Shown piece after piece: positions 36,531-45,751 of a DNA stretch of 64,000 bases (positions are counted from its first letter, which is position 1; every line of letters starts with the position of its first letter). The translations under genes and the position numbers were made by a program. The stretch is from Slackia piriformis YIT 12062. GTDB taxonomy: Bacteria > Actinomycetota > Coriobacteriia > Coriobacteriales > Eggerthellaceae. The notes under the pieces are model-generated. The model worked only from the letters and a program-made list of their open reading frames with translations. It was not told the DNA's origin and made no database searches. The stretch is from positions 1,551,114-1,615,113 of the forward strand of contig NZ_JH815198.1 in the NCBI RefSeq assembly GCF_000296445.1, written 5' to 3'.

Positions 36531-37412
36531 TCAGATAATCGGCCTCGTCCATTCGGGAAGACCCTTCGCACGTCTGTTCGCGCGGCGGCCGCGCATGTTC
36601 TCCACGCAGCCTTGCATGCCGTGGGGAACGTATTCCAAGCTCTCGATATCTTCGGGCAAATAGCTCACCAGGCTCAACGGAGCAGTCTGCACGATGCTCT
36701 CCGGGTCAGGGCCCGGAATGCGCGGCGTGGCCTCGAAGCCGTATACCGTAGCGCCCTGGGCAACCAGCTTGTTTTCGTAGCCGCTCCAAGGTTCTTCCGG
36801 AAACATCGCGCGCACATCATCGGTGCACCAACGTACCTCATAGCCCGCCAGCTCGAGCTGCGTCAGAGAAAAATCGCGCAGCGGCTGGCTGTCGGTGCGC
36901 AAACGCACCATGCCTCCTTCGGCCAACACGGCGCGATACGCCATGAGCCTATCCACGTACGTCAAACGCAACGGGGCTTTTTTCTTCTTGGGAAACGGCG
37001 TCGAGAAATTCAGCAGGATGGCATCAAGCTCGCCCGGAGCGAATATGGTCGAAAGATCGAGGTCGGGATCTTCCTCGAACACGAACACCGCGTTCGAAAC
37101 GCCTTCGGCCAGAGCGCGCTCGGCGCCGCGCATCACGCACACGCCTTCGATATCAAGCCCGATGAACAGCACGTCGGGGTTCGCCTTCGCGCATGCCACC
37201 GTATACTCCCCTTTTCCGCAGCCTAAATCGAGGCACACATGTTCGTATGGCCTTTCGCGGAAGGCTCGTTCGGCGAAAGGCTCCTCCTGAGGAGCCCACC
37301 TGCGCCACGAACCGGCCCATGAACCGGGCTGAGATTCCACCGCCCGGGCGCATCCCGCAAGGCGCTCTTCGAGCGAAAAGCTTTTCGGCATACGAGAGCG
37401 AGCGGTGCGCAT
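36531..37412 (-). CDS. trmB: tRNA (guanine-N7-)-methyltransferase, divergent TrmB
   Basis: A 293-residue SAM-dependent methyltransferase that makes m7G46 in tRNA. The SAM motif is CLDLGCGKGEYTVACAKANPDVLFIGLDIEG. The TrmB signature, usually PDPWPKKRH, reads NFSTPFPKKKKAPLRLTYVDRL here: the PKK core is kept but D and W are missing. Helices downstream (MVRLRTDSQPLRDFSLTQLELAGY) fit the family, as does FPEEPWSGYENKLVAQG. About 40 extra C-terminal residues end in basic RRANRRAKG. ATG 37412 lies 8 nt after AAAGGA. I am confident of the family; the altered signature leaves activity slightly open. Confidence 0.82.
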   Translation of the reverse strand: MRTARSRMPKSFSLEERLAGCARAVESQPGSWAGSWRRWAPQEEPFAERAFRERPYEHVCLDLGCGKGEYTVACAKANPDVLFIGLDIEGVCVMRGAERALAEGVSNAVFVFEEDPDLDLSTIFAPGELDAILLNFSTPFPKKKKAPLRLTYVDRLMAYRAVLAEGGMVRLRTDSQPLRDFSLTQLELAGYEVRWCTDDVRAMFPEEPWSGYENKLVAQGATVYGFEATPRIPGPDPESIVQTAPLSLVSYLPEDIESLEYVPHGMQGCVENMRGRRANRRAKGLPEWTRPII

Positions 37413-37594
37413 GGGGACGGTCCTTTCTGACGGCAATGAACGCGCTTCGCGAAAATCGGCGCATGCGACCGAACGCATAAAGCAATCGGATACGCGAAAA
37501 ACGATCCGGCATGCAAACGATCGGGCGTGCGAAGCAATCGCCAATCTTAACGCGTCAGGGCGTTCTTGACGAGAAAAAACAACGAAGAATATCC

Positions 37595-38185
37595 CTACAG
37601 CTCGACCATGCGAGTCGCCACGCGTCGCAGCAGCGCGGGAGAATGCGAGACTAGCAAAACGCCTATTTCCCGATCGCTCGTGTATTCCATGAGGAAACGC
37701 CACACCTGGGCCTGCGTCACGGCGTCGAGCATGGCGGTCGTTTCATCGCAGATGAGATATCGCGGATTCGATGCCAAGGCGCGAACGATGCAGAACCGCT
37801 GCAGCTCTCCGCCCGAAAGCTCATGCGGGTGGCGAAGCATCCATTCCTCGCGAATGCCCAAAGCTTCGCACAAGTCGCTGCGCACCGGGCCCGCCTCTTC
37901 CAAAACGGCCCGCATGCGCATGCGCGGATCGACCATGCGCTCGGGATGCTGGCCTATGAGCTGCACGGGGCATGCTCCCCGCTTCGGCAAAGCAACGCCG
38001 TCTACGAGCACCCTGCCCTGCTGCGGGCGAAGATAGCCGGAAAGAATGCGGCACAGCGTGGTCTTTCCCGTACCGCTCGGCGAAGAAAGCGCCACGCGCT
38101 CCCCTTTGTCCACCGAGAGCGAGAATCCATCATACAACGGTCTGTCTCCTGGGTAGGCGAAACGAATATCGAGAGCCTCTAGCAT
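37595..38185 (-). CDS. ABC importer ATPase 2 (probable nickel/peptide system)
   Basis: A 196-residue ATPase, compact for the OppF/NikE type because the C-terminal extension is missing. Walker A SPSGTGKTT near residue 35, the ABC signature LSGGELQRF near 119 and Walker B YLICDETTAML follow in order. It overlaps the first ATPase gene by 7 nt, so it is the last gene of the five-gene importer operon. ATG 38185 follows AAAGGTGG. It presumably pairs with ATPase 1 as a heterodimer on the cytoplasmic face of the two permeases. Confidence 0.9.
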   Translation of the reverse strand: MLEALDIRFAYPGDRPLYDGFSLSVDKGERVALSSPSGTGKTTLCRILSGYLRPQQGRVLVDGVALPKRGACPVQLIGQHPERMVDPRMRMRAVLEEAGPVRSDLCEALGIREEWMLRHPHELSGGELQRFCIVRALASNPRYLICDETTAMLDAVTQAQVWRFLMEYTSDREIGVLLVSHSPALLRRVATRMVEL

Positions 38186-39114
38186 GTCCCACCACCTTTC
38201 GGGATGTCGAAATCGTGATCGGGCAACGCGCGCCAAAGCTCCTTGGTAAAAGGATGACGAAGCAAATCCGGAGAAGCGAAATTTGCGACGGCGGTCTCTT
38301 CTACCACGGTGCCGTCCTTGAACACCGCCACGCGGTCAGCAACGCGCAGCGCAAGTTCGATGTCGTGCGTGATCAGCAAGACGCCGCCTCCCCCGTCAGC
38401 GAACGACCGCAGGTCGTCTAAGGCTCTCACGGCCAGGTCGAGGTCAAGCCCGGGCGTCGGCTCGTCCGCAACGATGAGCTTCGGCTCGTCCACCAGCGCG
38501 CAGCACAGAAGAACACGTCGAACCATACCGCCCGAAAGCTCGAACGGATACAGATTGGCAACCTGCGGCTCAAGACCGTAACGTGCGAAAAGCTCCCGCT
38601 GAAGGGCGGCGCGCCTTTTCGCATCTTCGGCGTCTTTCGCCACGCCGCGCACCTGACGGCCCACTTTCATGAGGGGGTCAAGGTTCGCGCTGCTTTGGGG
38701 GACCAGCGATATGCCTCTTCCGCGCAAGCGCTCGAGGTCTCGCGCGTCGCATTGCCGTCCGTCGAACCAAATCGTTCCCGTCACCGTAGCATTCGGCTCG
38801 AAAAGGCCCAGAACGGAATCGGCCAAAAGCGTCTTGCCCGAACCCGACGCGCCCACCACAGCCACAATCTCGCCCGCATGCACCGAAACGCTCAGGTCGT
38901 GAATGACCTGGACCGTTCGTTTCCTCGCCCGGAAAAAACACCTGTCGGACGAATCGTACATGGAAAACGAAACCCCGAGGTTTTCCACCTGGAGCAGATG
39001 ATGCCCGCCGATATGCTTCGAAGCCGTCGCGTGGCTATGGTGATGATGCAGCTCGGCCGAAGCATGGTCGGTCTGCTCGTGCGCAAATGCGCTTTCGTTG
39101 CTCTGCTCTACCAT
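38179..39114 (-). CDS. ABC importer ATPase 1 with histidine-rich N terminus
   Basis: A 311-residue ATPase of the OppD/NikD type: Walker A GASGSGKTL, signature LSGGMVRRV, Walker B LIVADEPTPGLD. Before the ATPase domain lies a 40-residue extension carrying ten histidines, including HHHH at 23-26. Such stretches bind Ni2+ or other transition metals and support metal import rather than peptide import. ATG 39114 is the only start between the permease stop (39117, 2 nt upstream) and the domain, with AGGAG upstream. Fourth gene of the importer operon. Confidence 0.92.
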   Translation of the reverse strand: MVEQSNESAFAHEQTDHASAELHHHHSHATASKHIGGHHLLQVENLGVSFSMYDSSDRCFFRARKRTVQVIHDLSVSVHAGEIVAVVGASGSGKTLLADSVLGLFEPNATVTGTIWFDGRQCDARDLERLRGRGISLVPQSSANLDPLMKVGRQVRGVAKDAEDAKRRAALQRELFARYGLEPQVANLYPFELSGGMVRRVLLCCALVDEPKLIVADEPTPGLDLDLAVRALDDLRSFADGGGGVLLITHDIELALRVADRVAVFKDGTVVEETAVANFASPDLLRHPFTKELWRALPDHDFDIPKGGGTC

Positions 39115-39116
39115 AG

Positions 39117-40052
39117 CTACTCCTGCGACGTATGGGGATCGACAAGCGTGCGCAAACTGGACCCTGCCATGTCGAACAGCAGCACGACGGCTACCAGCGC
39201 CAAGCCCGGAAACACCGCGAGCCACCACATGCCGGCGGAAAGGTAACCCATAGATTCGCTGAGAATGATGCCGATGGCCGGCTGCTCGGGCGGAAGGCCG
39301 AACCCCAGAAACGTAATAGACGCTTCGTGCAATATGGCATGGGGAAACAGCAAGATCAAGCCCACGAGATACTGGGGAAACACATACGGAAGCATGTGAC
39401 GAACGGCTATAGCAACCGGGCTTTTCCCAAGCCTTCGAGCCATCGCCACAAAGTCCGCCTCCTTGCATTGCAGCACTTCGGCACGCACCACACGCGCCAA
39501 ACTCGGCCAATGCGTAATAGCGACACCCACGGCAACGCCCCAGAAGCCCTTGCCGAGCGCGTAAGAGATCAAAATGAGCAAGACAATGTGAGGAACGCCC
39601 ATCATAAGGTCGATGAGCCAGGTCACCGCGGCATCGACGCGCTTTCCTCCCAGGGCGGCCGCCGTTCCGAGCACCACGGCTATGACCGAGGAGACCCCCG
39701 CAGCCAGAAGCCCCACCAACACGCTGGTGGAAAGCCCCGCCACGGTGCGCACCAGCATATCGCGTCCCATCCAGTCGGTTCCAAACGGGTGAGCAAGGCT
39801 CGGCGCCAGATTCTTCTGCGTGAAGTCCGTCGCGCTTGCCGCGTCTTGCAGCACAGCGCCGGCAACGACCACTGACGCAAGCACCGCTACGGCAATGGCA
39901 AATTTCACAAGAGTCGCCATGCGATTCGAAGACTTCACGCATGGAGCATGAAGCAGCACGCCTTCGGTCAACGGGCGCTGCGCGAACATCCCCCCGCGCA
40001 GCGAAAAAGCCCCCTGGGAGGCCGCGGCCTGAACAGCAGGCTCTTTAAGCAT
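39117..40052 (-). CDS. ABC importer permease 2 (DppC/NikC type)
   Basis: A 311-residue inner-membrane permease with about six helices after an unusually long 45-residue N-terminal extension. It has the DppC-type periplasmic entry (LAPSLAHPFGTDWMGRDMLVRTVAGLSTS) and the EAA loop (AEVLQCKEADFVAMARRLGKSP). The start at 40052, behind GAAGGAG, overlaps permease 1 by 8 nt, and the stop is 2 nt before ATPase 1. Partner of permease 1 in one transport channel. Confidence 0.92.
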   Translation of the reverse strand: MLKEPAVQAAASQGAFSLRGGMFAQRPLTEGVLLHAPCVKSSNRMATLVKFAIAVAVLASVVVAGAVLQDAASATDFTQKNLAPSLAHPFGTDWMGRDMLVRTVAGLSTSVLVGLLAAGVSSVIAVVLGTAAALGGKRVDAAVTWLIDLMMGVPHIVLLILISYALGKGFWGVAVGVAITHWPSLARVVRAEVLQCKEADFVAMARRLGKSPVAIAVRHMLPYVFPQYLVGLILLFPHAILHEASITFLGFGLPPEQPAIGIILSESMGYLSAGMWWLAVFPGLALVAVVLLFDMAGSSLRTLVDPHTSQE

Positions 40053-41028
40053 GGCGCGTCTCCTTCCTCATGCGAGGGTCGATGACGCCGTAGAGAATGT
40101 TCGCGGCCAAATTGCCTCCGAACACGAGCGCAGCCGATGCAACGGCAATGCCGGCAAGCAGCGCGGCATCGCCGCCAAGACCGGCCGTGATGGCCGCTTG
40201 GCCGAGCCCAGGATAGGAAAACACCTGCTCCACAAGGACCGAACCGCCGAATATTTCGGAAATAGACGCAAACTGCAGCGTCAAAGCGGGAAGCGCCAAA
40301 TTGCGCAGACCGTGACGGCGGACTGCCGCCCACGTGCTCAGACCGCGCGCACGGGCAAACCGCATGTAGTCGGACTCCAGGATGTCGACCAGTTTTTCAC
40401 GCGTATGCAACGCGATGTTGGCAACGCCCACCACGGATAACACCAACGCGGGAAGTGCCATATGATGCACGGCGTCAGCAAGTGTCACGTCCGCAGCAGA
40501 CATGCCGATGGGAACGGAGAAGCCCAGCGGGAACCACCCAAGCCATACGGAAAATACCATCAAGGCCACAAGACCAAGCCAAAACGTCGGCGTGGAAGCA
40601 AGCACGAAGCAATACCCCTTCACCACGCGATCGGGCCAACGCCCCTTGAACACGCCGGCTATAACGCCAAGAGCAAACCCGAGAACGCCGCTTACCGCCC
40701 AGGCGACGGCCATGAGCGCAAATGAATTCAAAAACCGCACGGCAACAACCTCGGAAACGGGCGCATTGAACCGCAGCGACGTTCCCATGTCGCCCTGGAC
40801 GAACGCAACCAACCAGTTCGCATAACGCTCCCACAGCGGGGTGTCGACCCCCCAATAGGACGCCAACTGGGCGCGCTTCGCCTCGCTCATGCTCACGTAG
40901 GCAGCCTGTCCAACATTGGCCTGCACCGGATCGATCGGCGAAAGGCTCACCAGGATGAACACCACCGCGCTTACCGCAAGCATGAGCAGCACGAATTTGA
41001 CGATATGTCGAGCGATGAATTTGAGCAT
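40045..41028 (-). CDS. ABC importer permease 1 (DppB/NikB type)
   Basis: A 327-residue permease with the DppB-like N terminus (MLKFIARHIVKFVLLMLAVSAVVFILVSLSPIDPV), the TPTFWLGLVALMVFS helix, and the EAA loop (DYMRFARARGLSTWAAVRRHGLRN). It starts 48 nt after the binding-protein stop. Together with permease 2 it forms the channel of the importer. Confidence 0.93.
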   Translation of the reverse strand: MLKFIARHIVKFVLLMLAVSAVVFILVSLSPIDPVQANVGQAAYVSMSEAKRAQLASYWGVDTPLWERYANWLVAFVQGDMGTSLRFNAPVSEVVAVRFLNSFALMAVAWAVSGVLGFALGVIAGVFKGRWPDRVVKGYCFVLASTPTFWLGLVALMVFSVWLGWFPLGFSVPIGMSAADVTLADAVHHMALPALVLSVVGVANIALHTREKLVDILESDYMRFARARGLSTWAAVRRHGLRNLALPALTLQFASISEIFGGSVLVEQVFSYPGLGQAAITAGLGGDAALLAGIAVASAALVFGGNLAANILYGVIDPRMRKETRHA

Positions 41029-41076
41029 AGGGTTGCTATTGTACCTTTTCTTCGTTCGTGCGAAGCCGCGCGATGG

Positions 41077-42726
41077 CTACGCCCAGCTCCACCGGTCGAC
41101 GTTGTTCACCAGGCTCCAGCCATGCCCGTGCGGATGAGGCTTCTGCTCGGCAACCTCGAGACCTGTGCGCTTGAAGTACAGATGGTCCACGTTGGCAAGC
41201 CACACCCACGTAGCCGCGCCCTGAGGAGCAACCCCCTGCGTTCCGTCCCACTGCGCCTTCTGGAACAGTTCGTAGGAATCTTCGATATAGGGAACAGCGA
41301 GCGCTTCGTCCAGATAACTGTCGATTTCGGCGTTGTCATAGCATGCGTAGTTGCCCCAGCCCTTCGAATAGGTGAGCTCGTAAAGCTCCGTCGGCGCATT
41401 AGACCCCCAGCCCCACAGAATGGGCGTGGCAAACTCGTGGGGATAGATGTCGTCCCAGCTTGCCCCCTTGATACTCACCTCGATGCCCAGCTCTTTCATC
41501 TGGTCGGCGAACTCGGCGGCCAACGCCTGACGAACAGAGTCGTCCGACGCGTAATACATGTCGAACGCCGCACGAACGCCGTCTTTCGAACGAATGCCGT
41601 CTTCGCCCAAGGCCCATCCGGCTTCGTCAAGCAGCTTTTTCGCAGCCTCGACGTCGGTTTCGACCTTCATATCGGGGCTTCCCCACGGAGACGAATCGCA
41701 TACGCTGTACGCCGGTGTGCCGTACCCGTTGAGCACGTTGTCAATCATAGCCTGCCTGTCCACACCGTAGTTGATGGCTCGACGAACCGTCAAATCGCAG
41801 GTCACGTCGTTGCCGGCAGGATATTCGTTCGCTCCGTCGGCCTTGGTCTGCCCCGCAGCGATGCTCGGAAGAGAAATTCCACGCGAATCGACCGTTTCGC
41901 ACGCAAAAAGCTCGTAGCCTTCGCTTGTCTGGTCGCTGTAGGTGGCAGACGTGTAGGCAATGTCCACCTGACCGGCGCGCACCGCAGCAAGAGCGGCATC
42001 TTCCTCCATGAAGACCACCACGACGCGTTCCATCTTAGGGGCCTCGCCGTAGTAGTCGGGGTTCGCCTTGAGAATGACCTGCTGGCCGCGATCCCACTGC
42101 TCAAGCATATAGCGGCCCGAACCGATCGGATTGGCGCCGTAGTCCTCCCCATGGGCATGCTCGGGCACGATGCCCACGACGGCAAGCGTGTACAGAAGCG
42201 CGTTATAAGGCTTCGTCATGGTAATTTCCACATGCGTGTCATCGGTCGCCACGGCCTTTTCGACCATGGAAAGGTCGGCCTCGGCCGCCTCGGATTCGAT
42301 AATGCCGTTGATGGTGAACGCCACATCAGATGCGCTCAGAGGCTCTCCGTCGGTGAACTTCGCGTCGTCACGAATAGTGAAATACCAGGTCATTCCATCG
42401 TCTGCGCAGTAATACTCCGTGGCAAGATCGTTGACGAACTCGAGATTGGCATCCGTGGTGATGAGGGTGGATTGGATCAAGGGCTCATGCACGTGTTCGC
42501 CGCAGCCCCACGACACAAAGGGGTCGAAGCCGGCGGCCGGCTCGCTGTTCATGTTCATGGCAACAATGACCTGGTTCTTTACCCCCGCGTCGTTCGCAGA
42601 AGGGCTTCCGTCGGCGCCGTTGCCGCCGCATGCGGAAAGCACGCCGGCGCATGCGACGCTCGCACCTCCGGCAGCAATCAGCTGCGCAAAACGGCGGCGG
42701 GTCATATTCGTGGGAAGTGCAGACAT
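41077..42726 (-). CDS. Substrate-binding lipoprotein of the ABC importer (probable nickel)
   Basis: A 549-residue family 5 solute-binding protein (peptide/nickel group). It begins with a Tat-like signal (TRRRFAQ) and lipobox (LSAC, Cys33), so it is anchored outside the membrane. Family landmarks are GCGEHVHEPLIQS and LATEYYCADDGMTWYFTIRDDAKFTDGEPLSASDVAF. The first gene of the operon, it starts at ATG 42726 with GAAGGAG upstream. The promoter carries two NikR-type operators, which argues for nickel, perhaps bound as a chelate. Peptide binding cannot be ruled out from the protein alone. Confidence 0.88.
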   Translation of the reverse strand: MSALPTNMTRRRFAQLIAAGGASVACAGVLSACGGNGADGSPSANDAGVKNQVIVAMNMNSEPAAGFDPFVSWGCGEHVHEPLIQSTLITTDANLEFVNDLATEYYCADDGMTWYFTIRDDAKFTDGEPLSASDVAFTINGIIESEAAEADLSMVEKAVATDDTHVEITMTKPYNALLYTLAVVGIVPEHAHGEDYGANPIGSGRYMLEQWDRGQQVILKANPDYYGEAPKMERVVVVFMEEDAALAAVRAGQVDIAYTSATYSDQTSEGYELFACETVDSRGISLPSIAAGQTKADGANEYPAGNDVTCDLTVRRAINYGVDRQAMIDNVLNGYGTPAYSVCDSSPWGSPDMKVETDVEAAKKLLDEAGWALGEDGIRSKDGVRAAFDMYYASDDSVRQALAAEFADQMKELGIEVSIKGASWDDIYPHEFATPILWGWGSNAPTELYELTYSKGWGNYACYDNAEIDSYLDEALAVPYIEDSYELFQKAQWDGTQGVAPQGAATWVWLANVDHLYFKRTGLEVAEQKPHPHGHGWSLVNNVDRWSWA

Positions 42727-42772
42727 GGCTTCTCCTTCGAAAGAGCGGCGCGGATTTGCTCCGCACCCAAGA

Positions 42773-42799
42773 GTGTTACTTTTTCAAAACTCGTAACAC
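42773..42799. promoter_or_regulatory. NikR-type operator, proximal
   Basis: GTGTTAC (42773-42779), 13 nt, then GTAACAC (42793-42799). This matches, from memory, the half-sites and spacing described for Desulfovibrio-type NikR. It overlaps the -10 box of the importer promoter, so nickel-bound NikR should repress. Confidence 0.72.
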
Positions 42800-42826
42800 C
42801 ATAAAGCAAGGGTATTACTTAATCAA
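42798..42826 (-). promoter_or_regulatory. Promoter of the nickel-type importer operon
   Basis: On the minus strand TTGATT (42826-42821) and TATGGT (42803-42798) are separated by exactly 17 bp. The -35 lies in the spacer of the distal operator and the -10 touches the proximal one. Confidence 0.65.
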
Positions 42827-42838
42827 TATTCGTAACAC
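42812..42838. promoter_or_regulatory. NikR-type operator, distal
   Basis: GTATTAC (42812-42818), 13 nt, then GTAACAC (42832-42838): one mismatch to the proximal site and the same spacing, placed 39 bp upstream of it. Tandem sites suggest cooperative binding. Confidence 0.68.
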
Positions 42839-42873
42839 CAGAGGCTCAAGATTGCTGCAAGCGGTAGAAAGAG

Positions 42874-42927
42874 CGAAGGGGGTCACGGGAGGCGCGTCGC
42901 ACGGCCGCGGGACCCAAACCCCCTTCG
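42874..42927 (-). terminator. Long stem-loop after the UvrA paralogue
   Basis: CGAAGGGGGT (42874-42883) pairs exactly with 42918-42927, enclosing a 34-nt GC-rich loop that can also fold. It lies about 100 nt beyond the stop of the minus-strand uvrA-like gene; a CTCTTTCT stretch follows on that strand. It insulates the importer promoter. Confidence 0.55.
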
Positions 42928-43029
42928 AGGTCCTCCGCATCCGCACGCCAAACACCGCGCCCCACACGGAGCCCTCCTGCTCGTCCAACCTGCATGCACG
43001 CACCGAACGCTGCGCTTCGCACGAGCACG

Positions 43030-45636
43030 CTAGAGCTCAAGCTCCTCTTTGATATAGCGCCCCGTCACGCTTCGCTCACACGATGCAACGTCTTCGGGCG
43101 TGCCACACACCACAACTTCACCGCCGTCCTCGCCACCACCAGGCCCTAGATCTATCACGTAATCGGCGTTGGTGATCATATCCAGGTCGTGCTCAATCAC
43201 CACCACGGTGGCACCGGCGTCAACCAGACGTTGCAAAACGTCCAACAGCACTTCCACATCAAGAGGATGCAGCCCGATGGTAGGTTCGTCGAACACAAAC
43301 AATGCATTGTCCTGGCTGCGCGTCAACTCCCCCGCAAGCTTCAGGCGCTGCGCTTCGCCGCCCGAAAGCGCCGGCGTCGCCTCGCCGAGCGTGAGGTATC
43401 CCAGCCCCAAATTGTGCAGAACGTCGAGCTTGGTCTTAACGCTGCGCAAACCCGCAACAGAGCCGCACGCTTCATCCACCGTCATGGCAAGAAGCTCAGG
43501 AAGGGATACCTCCTGTTCGCATGCGACCGATTCAGACGAAGCGCCGGCAACCTCAACGTCTGAGGCGCCGTTTAGCCGGCCCGCCGAAACCGTTCGCTTC
43601 ACCTCATACGCCTCGCGGCCATAGCGCGAACCTCCGCACGAGGGACACGGCATGTCCACATCGGGAAGGAACTGCACGTCAAGCGAAACCTGACCCGTTC
43701 CATCACAGACTTCGCAACGCAGCGAACCCGTATTGTAGGAAAATGCGCCCATTTTAAGGCCTCGCTCCTGCGCCACAGGCGTTTTCGCGTACGCGCGGCG
43801 CAAATCGTCAAGCACGCCTGAATACGTCGCTACGGTCGAGCGCACATTGGCCCCTACAGGACTCGCGTCAATCAGATGAACACGCTCGATACCAGCCGGC
43901 TCAAGGCTCCTTACATGCTTCGGCATTGCCGCGCCTTCGGCGACCGCGCGCAACGCGGGCACAAGCCCCTCGAGAACCAGCGTGGTCTTCCCCGAGCCGG
44001 AAACACCCGTCACCGCCACAAGGCGTCCACGAGGAATGCGCACCGAAAGCGGCTTGACCGTGTGCATCTTGCCCGTCGAAAGCTCGATGCAGCCAAGGTC
44101 GAACATGGTCGCCTTTTCCGCACGATTGCGCACACGCACGCGCCGGCCGCCCGAAAGAAACGCGCCCGTCCGAGACCGAGGGCACTCTATGAGCTCCGAC
44201 GGAGACCCCTGCGCTATGACGTGACCGCCGTTCGCACCCGATCCGGGGCCTATCTCCACAAGATGGTCGGCATGGCGAAGCACCCTTACGTCATGGTCGA
44301 CCAGCACCACGGAGTTCCCGTCGGCAAGAAGATCGTCCACCACGCCCAAAAGACCGTCGACGTTCGAGGGGTGCAAGCCTATGGACGGCTCATCAAGAAC
44401 ATAAAGCGCACCCGTTGTACGACCCCGCACGGCACGAGCAAGCTGTACGCGCTGACGCTCTCCCGTCGAAAGCGATGAGCTTGCACGATCAAGGCTCAAA
44501 TACCCCAAGCCCAGCTGCTGCAGGCGCCGCATGGGCTCGGCCATTTCGCCTACGATCGCGCGTGCCATATCGCGCACTTCGGAGGGCACCGCATCGGGAA
44601 CCGAAGCCGCCCATGCCGAAAGTTCATCGAGCACCATCGCGCTTGCCTGCGGCAAGGTAACGCCGCCAATACGCGGCGCGCGGGCGCGGGCGGCAAGACG
44701 CGTTCCCCCGCAATCGGGACAAACGCCTTCTTTCAGGAACTTCGCCACGCGAGCAAGACCTTTTTCGTCCTTTGCCTTCGAAAGCGAATTTTCAACGGTA
44801 TAGACCGCGTTGAAATACGTGAAATCGAGCTCGGCGACTTGGCCCGTTTTCGGAGACTGGTAGATAATGTGGCGCTTCTCCGCAGGACCGTGAAATACGA
44901 TATCGCGCTCTTGCTCGGTCAATTCGCGAAACGGCACGTCTATGCGCACGCCCATCTCCTGCGCCACCTGCGGCATGAGAGACCACATGAGCTGACGCCA
45001 CGAAGCCACAGCGCCGTCTTGGATACTCAGCGATTCGTCCGGTACCAACGTGGATTCGTCCACTTCGCGCACCACGCCTGTGCCCGAGCACGCAGAACAG
45101 GCGCCCGCACTGTTGAACGCTAGTTCTTCGGCGCCAGGGCCGAAGAACTCCGCGCCGCAGACAGGACACGCAAGCGGCCTCTCAAGCGCCACATTCACCG
45201 AAGCCGGCACGTAATGGCCGTGGGGACACACGTGCTCCGCTACGCGCGAAAACAGAAGGCGAAGATAATTCAACAGCTCCGTGGAGGTGCCGAACGTGGA
45301 ATGAACGCCGGGAATGCCCGGGCGTTGACGAAGCGCAATGGCCGCGGGCACGTGCAGCACTTCGTCGACCTGCGGACGAGAATCTTGCGCGATACGGCGA
45401 CGTGTGTACGTGGAAAGCGCATCGAGGTAGCGGCGCGAGCCTTCGGCGTATAACACGCCCAAGGCAAGAGAGCTTTTGCCCGAGCCGGAAACGCCCGCAA
45501 TGCCCACAAGCTTTCCCAGGGGAATATCGACGTCGATATTCTTCAGGTTGTGAACCCGCGCGCCGCGCACCTCGATGCAATCCGGTGCGGCAAACGCCTG
45601 AGCGCCCCTGCCACCTTCTTCGTGCATCTTTCGCAT
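43030..45636 (-). CDS. UvrA paralogue (UvrA2-like class III ABC ATPase)
   Basis: About 868 residues with two UvrA ATPase halves: Walker A GVSGSGKSS near 50 and GVSGSGKTT near 565, signatures LSTGERQR and LSGGEAQR, and zinc modules CPVCG/CSACSG and CEVCDG/CPSCGG. It is shorter than repair UvrA (about 940). The segment between the first Walker A and its zinc module is compact, suggesting the UvrB-interaction region is reduced, as in UvrA2 proteins linked to drug tolerance. I prefer ATG 45636 (AAAGGGG upstream) to ATG 45672. No uvrB or uvrC is nearby; canonical UvrA is expected elsewhere. Confidence 0.87.
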   Translation of the reverse strand: MRKMHEEGGRGAQAFAAPDCIEVRGARVHNLKNIDVDIPLGKLVGIAGVSGSGKSSLALGVLYAEGSRRYLDALSTYTRRRIAQDSRPQVDEVLHVPAAIALRQRPGIPGVHSTFGTSTELLNYLRLLFSRVAEHVCPHGHYVPASVNVALERPLACPVCGAEFFGPGAEELAFNSAGACSACSGTGVVREVDESTLVPDESLSIQDGAVASWRQLMWSLMPQVAQEMGVRIDVPFRELTEQERDIVFHGPAEKRHIIYQSPKTGQVAELDFTYFNAVYTVENSLSKAKDEKGLARVAKFLKEGVCPDCGGTRLAARARAPRIGGVTLPQASAMVLDELSAWAASVPDAVPSEVRDMARAIVGEMAEPMRRLQQLGLGYLSLDRASSSLSTGERQRVQLARAVRGRTTGALYVLDEPSIGLHPSNVDGLLGVVDDLLADGNSVVLVDHDVRVLRHADHLVEIGPGSGANGGHVIAQGSPSELIECPRSRTGAFLSGGRRVRVRNRAEKATMFDLGCIELSTGKMHTVKPLSVRIPRGRLVAVTGVSGSGKTTLVLEGLVPALRAVAEGAAMPKHVRSLEPAGIERVHLIDASPVGANVRSTVATYSGVLDDLRRAYAKTPVAQERGLKMGAFSYNTGSLRCEVCDGTGQVSLDVQFLPDVDMPCPSCGGSRYGREAYEVKRTVSAGRLNGASDVEVAGASSESVACEQEVSLPELLAMTVDEACGSVAGLRSVKTKLDVLHNLGLGYLTLGEATPALSGGEAQRLKLAGELTRSQDNALFVFDEPTIGLHPLDVEVLLDVLQRLVDAGATVVVIEHDLDMITNADYVIDLGPGGGEDGGEVVVCGTPEDVASCERSVTGRYIKEELEL

Positions 45637-45751
45637 ACCGCCCCTTTCGTCTTTCGAAGCCCATTCATTCATAGCCAGAAAACCTTGCTAGAGCGCCTTG
45701 GGGCGCATTTGAGCTGGTACAATATGCATATCAGGATAGAAAGGAGCCATG

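Noticed and set aside
43030-45636. Canonical nucleotide-excision UvrA
   Set aside because: Shorter than UvrA and without uvrB/uvrC; the paralogue interpretation fits better, though not certain.
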